Shown: positions 23,103-37,193, numbered from the stretch's first letter. The stretch is DNA of 64,000 nucleotides from Crambe crambe (GCA_963924555.1 OZ004595.1:6503828-6567827), one strand, 5' to 3'. Notes: generated from the sequence alone by a model not told the origin. Program-made: numbers and translations.

Positions 23103-24639
23103 CTACATGGGTAATAAATTGTCATCCTTTTCGTCATCTTCTTCATCTGTATCCGCTCCAAAGGAAGGCTCTTTCTGCAAAAAAATATTTGGAAGCATTA
23201 TTAAATTTACATAGCTATAGGTGCATACATATTCAACAAGTTTTCTTGAGCGAGTCCGGCATACCAGGTCACACCCATCCTAATATCACAGGAAAAGATT
23301 CACAATAATTTGGGAGTCACTCCAGTCTGTGATGTACTCCTATCAGTGCACGTAACCTTTATGGTATTGTAATATGGGAAGCAAAAAGATGTCAATGGAC
23401 ATATCCAATTAGCTCAAGGCTACACCTTCTGATTTCATGATGCATAATTATCACACTAGCTAATAGCCCTTTAGAATTATGGTTCATCACTTCATCAAGA
23501 CTTACACAGAAGGGGAAACAACTTACTGATTCAAGATTGCCAAATGCTTTGTACCAATCCAGAAAGGGAATCTGTTCCCAACCTTTAGCTCCCAACATGT
23601 ATCGTTTAAATGCCATACCAACTGCCATTGCCACCAACCAAATGAACGCCAAACAGGCCATTCTGTGATGTGATAAACATTATCACTATTAGTGAACCCA
23701 TTGACACAACATACTAACATTATGAGGATAATGTCGCCAACAGAAAGATTGCCAGGGTAGCCACACACAGCTCGTGAGGCCACACTAAACATGTAGTAGC
23801 AGAGATTGTCCTCTTTATTCTCTTCAAGAAAGTCAACATTGCCCTGTAGCAAACAAAATGAATTTTTTGTGGCTGCTGCAAGAGTAAGAAACTCCGATTT
23901 TTCCTTGTGGAGGGGTGTCAGTGTGAAAAAAAGGGGGGGGGCAACCAACGTGTTGAGGAGCATTGGAGCAAGGGTGGGCAGTCTCTAATAATAAATGCTT
24001 GTCACTTTACTAGTATAATGTCTTACATATCCAGGGATATTGGGGTCACACAGGAAAACGATTCTAGCAGTCCGTTGTGTTTTAGAACAGTGAGAACTAT
24101 AATTGCTGCCTTTGGTGTACGTCAATTCAAGCCACACATGATCTGGAGCTTTGAACATTACAACAGACGATTGTAACAAATTACTCGTAGAGAAAAGGAT
24201 TGTACTTACTCCTTGCCACCTGTGCGCTATTTACATTGCCAATGCAGTGGGTGTGATTTCCAGCTCCATACTGCATGACACCACAGTTCATGTACTTTTG
24301 TTTATCTGGGGGTCCTACATGGACACACACTCCAACCACATATTTATAGCTGTCCTTGGTGTCAGGGTGTGTAACAAAAAATTCCTTCCTGACAGGATAA
24401 AGTGGAGATTATTATTCCAGTGCTAGTGGACAGCTAGTTCAATCTACGTAATAGACGTGCTTCATTGCTTACTGCATTCCAACGTAGTATGACATGTGAC
24501 TGTCTAGCTTAGTAAGAGATTTGCTACAGTTTTGATTTATTGTGCCACTGCGGGTCCAACACTGACAACACGGATTCATCCAGGTGAATAGCACCACGCA
24601 AGATATGGTCCACACTCCAAAAAAACGCAAAGAAGTCAT
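23103..24639 (-). CDS. M6PR: Cation-dependent mannose-6-phosphate receptor, 283 aa
   Basis: Seven exons (complement of 23103..23174, 23229..23279, 23527..23662, 23719..23843, 24027..24148, 24210..24388, 24473..24639) join in frame. The start MTSLRFFGVW opens a signal peptide. The lumenal beta-rich MRH-type domain contains paired cysteines and N-glycosylation sequons. One membrane helix (exons 4-5) is followed by a cytosolic tail LGAKGWEQIPFLDWYKAFGNLES, then DGCDLVCRT, and an acidic dileucine end DDNLLPM. The tail closely matches vertebrate M6PR (ends DDHLLPM), where it binds GGA adaptors for Golgi-to-endosome transport of lysosomal hydrolases. Length equals human (277 aa). The 51-nt exon 23229..23279 carries the DGCDLVC block and is easily missed. 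Confidence 0.93.
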
Positions 24640-25092
24640 CGTTCCTTAACTGCATGCACAGGTCAGTCATGTGACACACCTACAGTCCTGAGGTAAAGGG
24701 TCGGCGCCGCCAGACTGTACTACTGGATCGATCATGGACTCCATGCATATCGCATGTGACACGTACCTACAGTCCTGAGGTAAAGGGTCGGCGCCGCCAG
24801 ACTACTGGATCATGGACTCGACCGTCTGATCTGGACACGACATCGACAGTGGTGAACCATCGTATTGCATCACCAGCACGCCTGGCACTGGCAGCCCACA
24901 ACTTAATGCTGTGCCATCCGGAAGTGGCGCCATGGCCGCGGGGCCGGCCGGAGATACCCCATGACTATGTGGGGGAGTGGCTACATATACGTACACATTG
25001 CACCATCAAGGGTAATGCGTTGGACTGGTGCAATAGCTATTCTGGTTCTATGTTTAAAAGCGGTATGCTGCTGATCGTAGGACTAAATAGTG
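24640..25092. promoter_or_regulatory. M6PR/ABCG divergent region with an 87-bp tandem duplication
   Basis: About 24670-24755 is repeated at about 24757-24836 with a period of 87 bp (marker ACCTACAGTCCTGAGG at 24678 and 24765). Each copy carries GGTAAAGGGTCGGCGCCGCC. The stretch is G+C richer than its surroundings. Open frames here look fortuitous. It must contain both promoters. Confidence 0.65.
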
Positions 25093-27709
25093 ATGGGAGA
25101 GCTTGAAGTAACTGGTATTCCTAAGGAGTCATTTCCAGGCACTATGACTACTCATTTATCTGATCTTCAAACATGTACAGAGGCGAGTATTAGCTATAGC
25201 CTAGGTAGTTAGATAGATAATACCGTGAAATTTTACAATGCAGGGCTTAAAGTTTAGCAATGTGTGTGTTGATGCTGCTGGCAAGCGGATTCTATGGAGT
25301 ATATCAGGTCATGCCTCTCCTGGTCACGTGCTAGCTGTGATGGGACCAAGTGGTGTGTTATTCTAGCGTCCAGGAGAGCAGGATAGGTGTAGTTACTAGT
25401 TTATGTAAGTGCAGGTTCTGGGAAAACTACACTGCTAAACATACTGGCAGGCTACATGGATTTAAGTTCTGGGCTCATCACTCTCGATGGGTCAAAACTG
25501 GGGAAAAGAACTAAGCGCAAAATCAGCTATGTTTTACAAGCTGACATATTCTTTCCGAATCTTACTTTGAGGGAAACTTTACGGGTAGGTAGCCTTTAAT
25601 GAGTATAATTCTCTGCTAATAGTGTGAATTGCGCAATAGTATTCTGCACTCCTGAGGCTACCTCGTGAGTACAGCTTCAAAGAAAAGTTGGCTAAAGTGG
25701 AGGAGATAATCAGCTCTCTCCACCTTTCAGATTGTGCCAACACGAGTGAGTAGCCGCAAACAATGCTCATGGTTGTGATATATTTGTTATAATTATAGTC
25801 ATTGGGGATGCTCTGGTGCGTGGTTTGTCAGGTGGGGAGAAAAAGAGGGCCAATATTGGTTGTGAATTATTGACCAATCCTTCCTTGCTCCTGCTGGACG
25901 AGCCCACCTCTGGTTTGGATAGCAGCTCTGCCCTTACTCTCATGCAGAACTTGTGCAGACTGGCCAAGGACGAGGGAAAAATAGTAGTGGCCTCCATCCA
26001 TCAACCATCCTCACAGCTTTATCACATGTTTGATGACTTGTTACTTTTAGCAAAGGGAAAAGTGAGTCCTTCTCTTATCTATAACTTGCTGTGATGTGTA
26101 GTGTAAATCAGGTAGCCTATTTTGGAGAGACGTCTGGTGCCCTTCCTTATTTTTCTTCTCAAGGGCTTCAGTGTACAGTGCATTACAACCCAGCAGATTT
26201 CATGTGTATGTTACAATCTGCCAAGTGAGTCTTCTTTCAAGGATACATTATTGCAGTGGAGATGGTGACTCAAGATGAAAGCAGGAAAACCTTGATCGGA
26301 GAAGACCCTATACAAAGTAGTCAACCTCTTACCAGGTTTGATTGTCTACTATCATCTCATATTTTGATCAAAATTGTAATCCATATTCAGGATTTGGTGG
26401 AAAAGAATCCTGTGTTGGAGAAAATGCCATGAAAAAAAAGAATCCAGCATGACAATTGATTTAGAAGCATATCCCTCTAGTCCAAAGTTCCCACGTAGAG
26501 CTCTACCTACTGTGGCCGAAGATGATAAAGACATGACCTTAGAAACATCTGCATCTGATAGTGACACGCCTCTGGATTCGAAGGGTGATTATTGTGATGT
26601 GTCCTCTGTGGGAACTACATCTCGTAAATGGCCAACCTTTTGGCACTGGCAATTATTGGTGCTGATAGTCAGAACTTTTAGGCAATCTAGGCACGTCATT
26701 CTCTCCAAACTCGATTTCCTGCAAACTATCTTCATTGCTATAATGGTGAGCTTCTTTTGGTTCCAAATTCCTGAAGATGAAGAGAGCATAAATGACCGAA
26801 GAGGCTATGTGAGTGGAGAAGGCTGGCTAGATCCATAAAACATAATTATTTTTTTTGTGTGTTATTGCAGTTCTTCTTTACTCTCACTTACTGGGCTTTT
26901 CAACCTCTGATAGTGTCTAGTTTGTCCTGTGAGTGTATGGAACTGATATGGTATGGATAAGTATCATGCAACTTTGTTACAGTCCCATCGGAACACTTGG
27001 TCATTTCCAAAGAGAGAAGGAGTGGCTCCTACCACCTTTCGGCCTACTACTTTGCTAAGACGTTGAGTGAAATGCCTCTAGTTCTGCTTTTCCCTTCGTT
27101 ATATTATATCATCACTTATTGGTGTGGTGGTTTCAATGGCTGGGCTTCTTTTTTCGGGACCTGGTTTATCCTTCTCACTTCTTCAGTAATATCACAAGTG
27201 CGTATGTGGTCTATAATTGCCACAAGTTACGTGAATTCTCTTTCTGCAGGGATTGGGACTTATGATTGGAGCATTATTCATGAATTTTACACGATCCTTG
27301 GTGGCAGCTGCTGTGATAATGTTGTCATTCATGTTGCTGGGAGGATATTTTGTGCAGCGTTTACCATACTGGCTTTTTTGGGCTAAATATGCATCTTTTG
27401 TATCCTACCTCTTTGATGCCATGCAGGAGTTTTCATTCTGTGATTTGAACTTTAGGTAACTGTAGCTATAGTCAGGAGTATGCTTATTAATGAGATAATT
27501 ATTGCAATAGATGCAGCAATAGCAGTATGAGCCAATATGAATCGTGTACTGTGGGAAATGCTACCACTATATCAGGCAAGGAAGTGTTTCTTCAACATCG
27601 GCCCACTTTTGGCACGTGGTACTGGAACACTCTAATTGCTCTAGGTTATGGTATCTTATTTCGATGTATAGCATATCTGGCACTCAGATTCTTGCATAGA
27701 AAACATTAA
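25093..27709 (+). CDS. ABCG-subfamily half-transporter, 668 aa
   Basis: Twelve exons (25093..25182, 25244..25352, 25415..25584, 25640..25745, 25799..26061, 26112..26205, 26257..26335, 26391..26808, 26871..26928, 26983..27197, 27250..27455, 27511..27709) keep frame. The nucleotide-binding domain comes first: Walker A GPSGSGKTT (about residues 64-72), signature [12 protein letters not shown], Walker [15 protein letters not shown]-loop IHQPSSQ. Six membrane helices follow from about residue 400, with an extracellular Cys-containing loop before the last. This reverse order (NBD then TMD) marks ABCG/White transporters, which work as dimers to export lipids, sterols or xenobiotics. An Asp/Ser-rich linker near residues 330-395 is longer than usual. 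The first intron needs a GC-AG junction (GAG|GCGAGT) unless an alternative upstream exon exists. Substrate unknown; I cannot assign a human orthologue. Confidence 0.9.
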
Positions 27710-27754
27710 CCAACTTCTGTAATAAATCATTTTTATTCCGTTGTGGATTTAATG

Positions 27755-29062
27755 TTATGTAGACTGGTCATCCACACTTTCCTGTTGTCTTTGTTGGTCA
27801 AACTAAAATGGGGGGACATCTTCAAAGTGACATAATTATTGTCAATTTACTGACCTCCTCAGCCTCTGCTCTTTCGTCCTCTGTAAACTCCTCTTTATCC
27901 AGTCGCTCCAACTGGCGTAGAACTAAACAAACCTCCAGGCGATAGTCATCAGTCTCAAAGATGGGGTTATCTTGAAAAATCATGTACAGATCAAGTTCAC
28001 TACTCAAATTCATCACTGCACGTATACTAACCCATTAAAACCAATGCTCGCAGCAGAGGCAGGGATTTAAGTTTACTGATTTCAGACAAATTCTCGACGC
28101 TGTTGGATCGGAGGTTTAAGTATTGTAAAGCTGCGAGACTAGGGACAAACTCATTCAATGTAGTGATTTTATTATCTCTCAGGTGGAGTGTAGTGAGCTG
28201 GTTCAAGCCCTGAATCCCTTCACATTGGGTCAGTTTATTGGAGGCCACATAGAGCTTCTGGAGGGTAGGAAGATTGATCCCAGAAAGGCTCTCCAGCTGA
28301 TTTGCATGTAGGTCTAGCAGTCGCAGACAGGGAATATTCTTGCTATTCAGTCCAGTGAGACCAGAAATTTTGTTTGCTATTATTACAATACACACAAATG
28401 CAGACAGATTTAAGAAATGCAAGGGGTTCTTACAAGATAAGTCAAGGAACTCCAGCAAGGGATGGGCTATCCCTTCAGTGGTAGTAATGCGGTTATTGGA
28501 AAAACTAGCAATTTGCAGATACTGAAGCTCAGGCAGTGCAGCTGAAGTTAGCTTGTTGTTGTCAGCTTTTAGGGTTAGGAGGTGTGGAAGGCTACCAAGT
28601 GAGCTAATATCATCGAGAGCATTACCGGAGAGATCCTGTTAATTCATTACACCATGTACCATGACACAGGAGGCTGCTAGTCTTATAATAGGGCTTACCA
28701 CATAACGAACGTGCACAAAGGATTTAAGGACAGTCACATCAGTTAGGCCTCTGTTCATAAATTTAATACACACTGCACTGACAATGGATGCTGTAACTAC
28801 CTACCTGTCTTTGACATCCATTCTAACGTATGCATGTGCCAGTCCACTGCCGGTCTTGCAAAGGAGGGAGAGACTTTCACCAACAAGCTCATTTGTCAAT
28901 GGCTTATCTTCAACAACCTAAAAGTCTTAAGATTTCAGTTTAAGTTATCTAAAATTCTAAATAAACCTCCTCTTCCTCTTCTCCATCTACAGTTGACTTC
29001 TCCACATCAGCCTCAGTGTCCTCTTGGTCGTCATAGGTATCTTCCTCCTCTTCTTCAGACAT
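27755..29062 (-). CDS. LRRC23: Radial-spoke protein LRRC23, 323 aa
   Basis: Exons complement of 27755..27802, 27855..27970, 28032..28376, 28434..28635, 28699..28750, 28805..28917, 28967..29062 join in frame. A Glu/Asp-rich N-terminus (MSEEEEEDTYDD) leads to the conserved LSLLCKTGSGLAHAYVRMD block, then SDS22-class LRRs (NQLESLSGINLP, LTTLHLRDNKITTL, LQYLNLRSNSVENL) and the C-terminal ERLDKEEFTEDERAEAEE motif, matching vertebrate LRRC23 end to end. LRRC23 is a component of the RS3 radial spoke of motile axonemes and is needed for sperm motility. Its presence indicates motile flagella. Its ATG is only 18 bp from the TBC1D24 ATG on the opposite strand. Confidence 0.93.
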
Positions 29063-29080
29063 TTTAAAACTACTGTTTCC

Positions 29081-31422
29081 ATGGCAATTATGGGTGTGGC
29101 CAACGAGCTGCATGTTATGCTGACTCAGCAAAGTTTAATGGATTCCCGTCTTAGACTTGGAGAATGTTTCTCACCTTTGGTAGAGAGAAAACATCCCGAA
29201 GTAATTAGTTTTACTAGCAGAGACGATTTTCGTGAGGGCTCAGCAATTACACAGTGCTCTAGATCTAAGCCAGTTACAGTAGAGAATTGTGCAAAGTTGA
29301 TTTTGAATAAGTCCAAGTTGAAGCAGCACTGTAGGAACGGTGTGGAGCCAGCTGTGCGTAAGAAGTTATGGTTGGATGTGGTAGGTGTCAACGATGCAGA
29401 TTCTGTCCTGCTCATGAAAGCTTTTGGAGGAGAATTGAGGGATGATGGTATGCTAGTCTGTACTTTATAGTGTAACTCTACATTTTTTGTCCTAATACCC
29501 TTATACCAGTGATTAATTTGGGGAGAACAAGAAAATAAACTGATTATGTGATTTTCAGGTTAAGGGTGTGCATTATCATCTGGACTTTATGTGGTTGTGA
29601 TATTGTGTAGATTGCTCTATTTGCAAACTGCTGTATGAAAGTTGTTATTACTACTAACTGTGATAATGATCATTTTTCAGAAGAAATAAACGTTAGTGGA
29701 AGAACGATGCACATGGGGCTGGATACAGATTTGACACCTTTCCCGTCATTTCATTTGAGGCTAGCCAACTTCACTCCAGGATTAGAACGAGTACTGACTG
29801 CTATACATTTGAAATTCTCACACGGTCGTGAGGGTTGGGAGAGTGTAGAGGGCATGCATGCACCGCTGCTTCCTGTGCTAGTTCATCTCATGCTGCACTT
29901 CATAGACGAGTGGCAGGTCTTTGCTCTGTTGTCACACTTACTCGTCCGCACTGCTTGGCTTGATCGGAACAAAGCCGAGTGCCATGCTTCTCACCTCACT
30001 CTCATCTCATTTCTTCGTTCTCACGCTGTATGTTCCTACAAGCTGCCACGGAAATCTGGCAGTCCTAATGATGGTTTTTGTGCAATTACCACAGCATGCT
30101 ACACTGGACGCACTGAAAAATCTTGTACCTGATGAAATGGCACAAGACGTTTTTCTGAACGAACTCACCCAAAATTGGTTCTTATGGCCTTTCTTCCGGC
30201 AGCCATTCTGGATCGCTGTGAGTTCTTTGGTGTGCATTGCTACCAATATTTTTTTTTGTTTGTTACAGGTCAGGGTTCTGGATATGTTTCTAGTCGAAGG
30301 ACCTAAAGTGATGTATAGACTGGCAATATCTGCACTGAAGTTATTTGCTTCTCGTTCACAGAAACTAACCTCCGGTATGAGCTAGGATATTATCAAGTGG
30401 GCTTTTGTCACTTTTCCCAATGTGCAGATTCTGGGTCTAGTGTGGTCACAGCTGTCCAGGATCTGCTATGTTCTGTGTCCTCTCAACAAAAGGCTCGCTG
30501 GTTCCGTGATGCCTTTGCCATTCCACGTTTGAGCTGGATATCCATTTTAAGCAAGTGGCAATCTCTTTTGCCTGCTGCCAGCTCCATCTGCGAGGTAGAC
30601 GGAGCAGACCACGAATCACTTGGTTCTTTGGAAGAAGTTGATGGGTCCAGAGAGCACTGTTTGGTCATCCCCGACCCTTCAAGTGAACTCATTCATTGTC
30701 CAGATCACTGGTACACTCTGTGGAGCTGGTTTCCAGAGTGGGTCATTTGTGAGGAGCCTCAATGCATATTCAGAGCTTCTCGTGATGGCTACAAGTATGC
30801 GAGTAAACTGTATTACGTTATAGAATTAACTCAACTTTAATAATGCTCAGTCTCCGAACTCTGTACCGCAAATGTGAGCACTACCCATATGTCCTACTTC
30901 TTATCAAGAGCAATAATGGAAGGGTGAGCCTGTGATGCTTACTGTTGTCTCGTCTGATTCACAGATTATCGTTGTCTAGACCTTTGGATCATTTATTGCA
31001 AGTGACCTCTCTGACAGGCACAATAATCAGTTTTTTGGGACAGGTGAAACCTTTCTTTTTTCCCTTACGCCAGATGTGCAGTGTTATAAATGGAGTGCCG
31101 AGACTGATCTAATTTTGCGTGCCAATGACCACGAATTGATAGTGGGCTCTGGTGGAGGGTATGTTAGTGCAAGAAAAAGATAAAATCTGCATTATTTTGT
31201 GAATCTTTTGTGCAGAGCATATGGTTTATGGCTGGATTCTGACCTTAACCTAGGGAGCAGTAGTACATGCACAGCATTTAAAAATCCACCCCTCTGCGGG
31301 CCTGAAGGTCAGTTTGTCTGCACCTCAGTGGAAGTATACAGTTGTTCATAGAACAATGTTAATTTTTCATCACCACACACTCTTTAGTGCCAGCCTTAAT
31401 TTTCATTTTAATTTTTAAGTAG
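29081..31422 (+). CDS. TBC1D24: TBC1D24-like TBC/TLDc protein, about 562 aa
   Basis: Exons 29081..29447, 29681..30027, 30095..30217, 30269..30374, 30428..30794, 30851..30923, 30980..31158, 31216..31307 and 31388..31422 join in phase. An N-terminal TBC domain (VRKKLWLDV through VRVLDMFLVEGPKVMYRLAISALK) lacks obvious catalytic dual-finger residues. It is followed by a TLDc domain (WFPEWVICEEPQCIFRAS, LRTLYRKCEHYPYVLLLIKS, FGSFIASDLSD, FFGTGETFLFSLTPDVQCYKW, IVGSGGGAYGLWLDSDLNLG). This domain pair defines TBC1D24, which acts in vesicle trafficking with ARF6 and the V-ATPase. Length matches human (559 aa), but the predicted last exon encodes a short hydrophobic tail instead of the usual VEVWGF end, so the true 3' exon may differ. 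A second in-frame ATG lies 9 bp downstream. Confidence 0.88.
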
Positions 31423-31436
31423 CAAAGATTTTAAAA

Positions 31437-31718
31437 TCATGTTGGAGGGTCATTTGGAACATTTTCATAGTTTAGAGGTAATCTCGCTTCACTGGTTCCT
31501 TTCAGTAAATTTGATCCTGCAAGTTGAATCGGAGTACGGTCGATGACACCAGAAGGTGAACGTGGGTCCACGTTAAGCTGGTGATTTTTCCTCGAGTTAT
31601 CTATCCTCAGTGGTGTACGAGAAATCTCTTTGCTGGGTGATCTAGGATCCTGCGTCGTAGGACTTTTCTGTTGGACAGTAGAAGGTTCATCATTGGCAGT
31701 AGGGGCAGTATTGCCCAT
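31437..31718 (-). CDS. CDCA3/Tome-1-like small protein, 93 aa
   Basis: Single-exon frame starting MGNTAPTAND, the first methionine followed by glycine and so a candidate N-myristoylation start. An upstream in-frame ATG would add 23 residues but lose this feature. The protein contains two copies of the motif DPRSPS followed after 3-5 residues by RTP (near residues 24 and 51). Vertebrate CDCA3 (trigger of mitotic entry) has MG at its N-terminus and repeated DPRSPxxxIxRTP motifs, so a relationship is likely. It is otherwise polar and disordered. CDCA3 has been linked to WEE1 degradation at mitotic entry; function here is inference. Its stop codon is 14 bp from that of TBC1D24. Confidence 0.65.
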   Translation of the reverse strand: MGNTAPTANDEPSTVQQKSPTTQDPRSPSKEISRTPLRIDNSRKNHQLNVDPRSPSGVIDRTPIQLAGSNLLKGTSEARLPLNYENVPNDPPT

Positions 31719-31860
31719 CTTCTCGACTTTGAAATTTTGAATAACGCGGCGCCGCCCCTGTGATATCACGTGACTGTTGCCTAGCAACCAGACAGCTAAA
31801 AATAATAGGGCGGGACCGCAGCTACATCGGGTCAGAGCTAGCTAGCTGCGAGTGGTTCTA

Positions 31861-34850
31861 ATGGACGGTAGCATTGCAGGATGCAGTAGTAATGTGGAGA
31901 TTGGAGGGTGCGATAGTGATGTGGAGAACCAGAGTGGAGGTTGCAGTTTATATGAAGCCTTTGAAGTTCCTCTGGAAACTTCTGATGACAGTGTATGTCA
32001 ATCCGCAGAAGAGAGCCTACAGAGGGCTTTTCAGAAGTACAGGGGAAAAAAGCAAGTGGGTGCTATACATCATCACCGTTTCATTAATACCGGCAAGAAT
32101 TATTATGCTGTAGGAAGAATTGAGAGCAAATGCAGAAAAAGAAATGGCTAATCAAAGAGAGCGTAGAGATCCAGCCAGAATGGCTGTTCTTAGGACAAAA
32201 TTCCTTGAAAGAGCAACCACTTACATGGGCACTCCATATGCCAGAAAGTTTCACAGACCTGATTGTAGGTCACCCTTCCATGACATCACGAATCAATATA
32301 TATATATATACCTTTGCTTGGTAGCACCAGCATTCAGTGCTGATCTCTATCTGGATTGCTGTGGATTAGTACGACGAGTGTTGAAGGATCTGAAGGAGGA
32401 GTTTGGGTTCTCCATTGGTCCTTGGAATCAGGCTTATATGGTCAGTAGTCTGACGGTAGAAAGTGCATCATGTCGTGATCCTCTCTTCAACAAGTGTAGT
32501 TTGATACACTTCCAGTAGTTGTTTCTGGACCAGCTGAGATGGAGCCAGGAGACCTGGTATTTATTTCTGGGACCTACAACAATCCCAAAGGTGAGCCAAT
32601 GCAGACAGTTTAAGCACGTTTGCTATTATTACACTCTGTACCTAGCGAAAAGACAGCATCACGACATGGTACATGTGGAAATATGGGCAGGAGACGGAGA
32701 GAAAACTATAGGGGCTCGTTGGCACAGTGGAAGGTAAGCATACCAATGTTGTGCATCTGAAGTGATTGAAGTTTTTGCAGCGTTGAAGTACACGATTCCT
32801 ACAAGTTTGAGGCCAAGTCCTATCATGACATGCAGTACTTCTTCAGATCCATAAACACATGGTTGGCAGGAGAATGCAAAAGGTAGTTATTCCATAATTT
32901 CTACTTTGATTGTGAATGATTATGATGACGTGTAGTCATTGTCCCGAGCACCCATGGCAGATCCGCAAATTCAATCCCAGTAAGCACTCTATATTTACAC
33001 TGGAGCACCAAGAAGAAGGGGAAGCAGCTTACAGCCTGTTGGATCAAGACTTAGCAGAGCAGGGTCAGGGACCAAGTGACCAAGTACCCAAGGAAGCTAC
33101 GAAGAAGAATTTGAAATTGGGAAGGTCTTTTACCATCTGTGGAGGAAATGCCGGGCCATTGTGAGTCTGATGTAATTTGTGAGGAACAGTTCTTATAGTG
33201 GACTGTTGTGATTCAGAGTAGAGAAGACTTTGATAGCCAAAGGATGGCGGAAAACAGATGATAAAGTTGCATTTACTCTCAAGTGGGTGGAGCTTAAACA
33301 GCATATCAACTACAAATCTTTTCGTGAAGGAGAACAGTTGGTCAACCACTTCCCCAATATCAACCTGCTAACAACAAAGATTGGCCTGTTGGAGAGCCTT
33401 CGTACTTACTACAGTCTCTATAAGTCAGTGAATTGATATTTACTTCATCAGGGATGATTACCACTTAATATTAATGGGTAGGCCTCGAGTAAGTATGGAG
33501 AGTTTTTTCCCTCAGACTTTCCGTATGGATTTTGCTGCTGAACGTGAAAAGTTTACTGAGGTCTTTGACGGTAAGAGAATCATAGTATGATTAGCATTAG
33601 CATCCTTAGATTCACGTTGAGTGATGTTGAGGTTATATCTTTGATTAAGTGCAACCAATTTTGATCAAAAGTGAATCTAGGCATCATGCAGAATGCTTAG
33701 ATTTGAGTTCTATCGGTCTCGGGCTAAACGGCCAAATTTATGTGACCAATAACGGTCAAATCAATGCTTAGTTTTACATTTCCAGGGTTATTGAGACACT
33801 TAGATTGAACCTAACCCTCCAGGTAAGGAGTTGTGGATATGTAAACCAACTGGAGCTAATCAGGGAAAAGGGATATTTCTTGTGAGAGATCTCCAGCAAG
33901 TTTTTGCTCGTTTAGAACAAGATCAAAAAGCTTGTAAAGCCACAGCTAAACCAGTTGCCAGGATAGTTCAGAAGTAAGTAATCAGGACGGTACAGAGTAA
34001 TGCTCATGTGTGTTGAAAATCACTGCAGGTATATAGCTAATCCACTTTTACTTCACGGTCGAAAGTTTGACCTGCGAGTCTACATGTTAGTGGTGTGGGG
34101 AAGGGAGTGGCTAGTGTTCTTCAGGAAAGGCTATGTTAGACTCTGCTGTGAGAAATACCAGCCAGGATCAGATAACCTCTCCGTTCACTTGACCAACCAG
34201 TACCAGCAGAAGAAAAATCCACTCTATGACGAAGTAAAAGAGGACACTGTGAGATTATGACAGATTTTGTGACTTGTTACTTCATCGATATTAGTAGGTA
34301 TGGGACTTCAAAAAGTTTCAGGACTACCTCACTGAAGACCATGGGTTGTCAGATAATTGGGTGGAAACTGCTCTTACCGTGAGTCTTATAATGATAATAA
34401 TAATAATGATTTATTCAATGATTTCAACTTGCAGGATAAAATAATATTCATAATGACAGTCTGTTTCAAAAGTGTGAAGTACAAGTTGAAGCATGCCATT
34501 GGTTTCTTTGACTTGCTTGGATTTGACTTTATGTTGGACACAGATATGAATGTTAGTATTATATTTGACGTTAAAGAAGCATTAAAGATATTTTCGTTGT
34601 TATCAAGGTATGGTTGATCGAAGTTAATATTAATCCCGCACTGCACACAAACTGTGAAACTTTGGCAAGGATATCACCATGTGTGGTGAAAGAAACTCTA
34701 GGTATGCAACATAATGTCATTGGTTGATGTAATTTATGGCTAATAACTATTGCAGATATTGCCATAGAAATATATGACAAGTGTAGAAGGTACAAACCAT
34801 TAAGCCCTCTGAAATCATTGGAACATTTTAGACAATTTTCTATAAAATAA
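31861..34850 (+). CDS. TTLL10: TTLL10-like tubulin ligase with N-terminal NlpC/P60-like domain, 683 aa
   Basis: Fifteen exons (31861..32055, 32114..32264, 32325..32440, 32500..32590, 32646..32733, 32781..32882, 32936..33160, 33217..33423, 33452..33570, 33823..33973, 34029..34248, 34298..34378, 34435..34551, 34608..34701, 34756..34850) keep one frame. Residues about 95-240 resemble NlpC/P60 cysteine peptidases: YMGTPY, LDCCGLVRRVL (candidate nucleophile Cys127), EMEPGDLVFI and HVEIWAGDGEKTIGAR (candidate His194). From about residue 323 the TTL ATP-grasp ligase follows: KGWRKTDD, SFREGEQLVNHFP, LLTTKIGLL, WICKPTGANQGKGIFL, VQKYIANPLLLHGRKFDLR, HLTNQYQQKK and metal-binding WLIEVNINPALHTNC. The ligase half matches TTLL10, a tubulin polyglycylase. 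Both catalytic halves appear intact. Confidence 0.88.
33571..33822 (+). other. Long TTLL10 intron with inverted/direct short repeats
   Basis: This 252-bp intron is the longest in the gene. It has repeated versions of a GAATCTA/CTTAGATT motif in both orientations (about 33608, 33675, 33698, 33800), suggesting a small decayed insertion. No coding potential. Confidence 0.4.
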
Positions 34851-35066
34851 AATTTTGAAAAAAAAATAAATATTATAATAAAATATTATACATAAAATTA
34901 GTTTGCTATAAAAATGAACTTTTGACAAGCACACACATTAAAAGTCAACAGTACACAGTGATCAGCAACAGTGTATAGAAAACACAAGTTTCAGTTTCAG
35001 GTACTGTATTCAAGTACTGCACCACAACAAACACTGAATAAAGCATAACATTTCTACTGGACGTAC

Positions 35067-37193
<2,127 letters not shown>

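Noticed and set aside
25019..25092. Coding sequence upstream of the ABCG start (frame 24756-25106)
   Set aside because: It overlaps the 87-bp tandem duplication, is in another frame from the ABCG exons and lacks homology.
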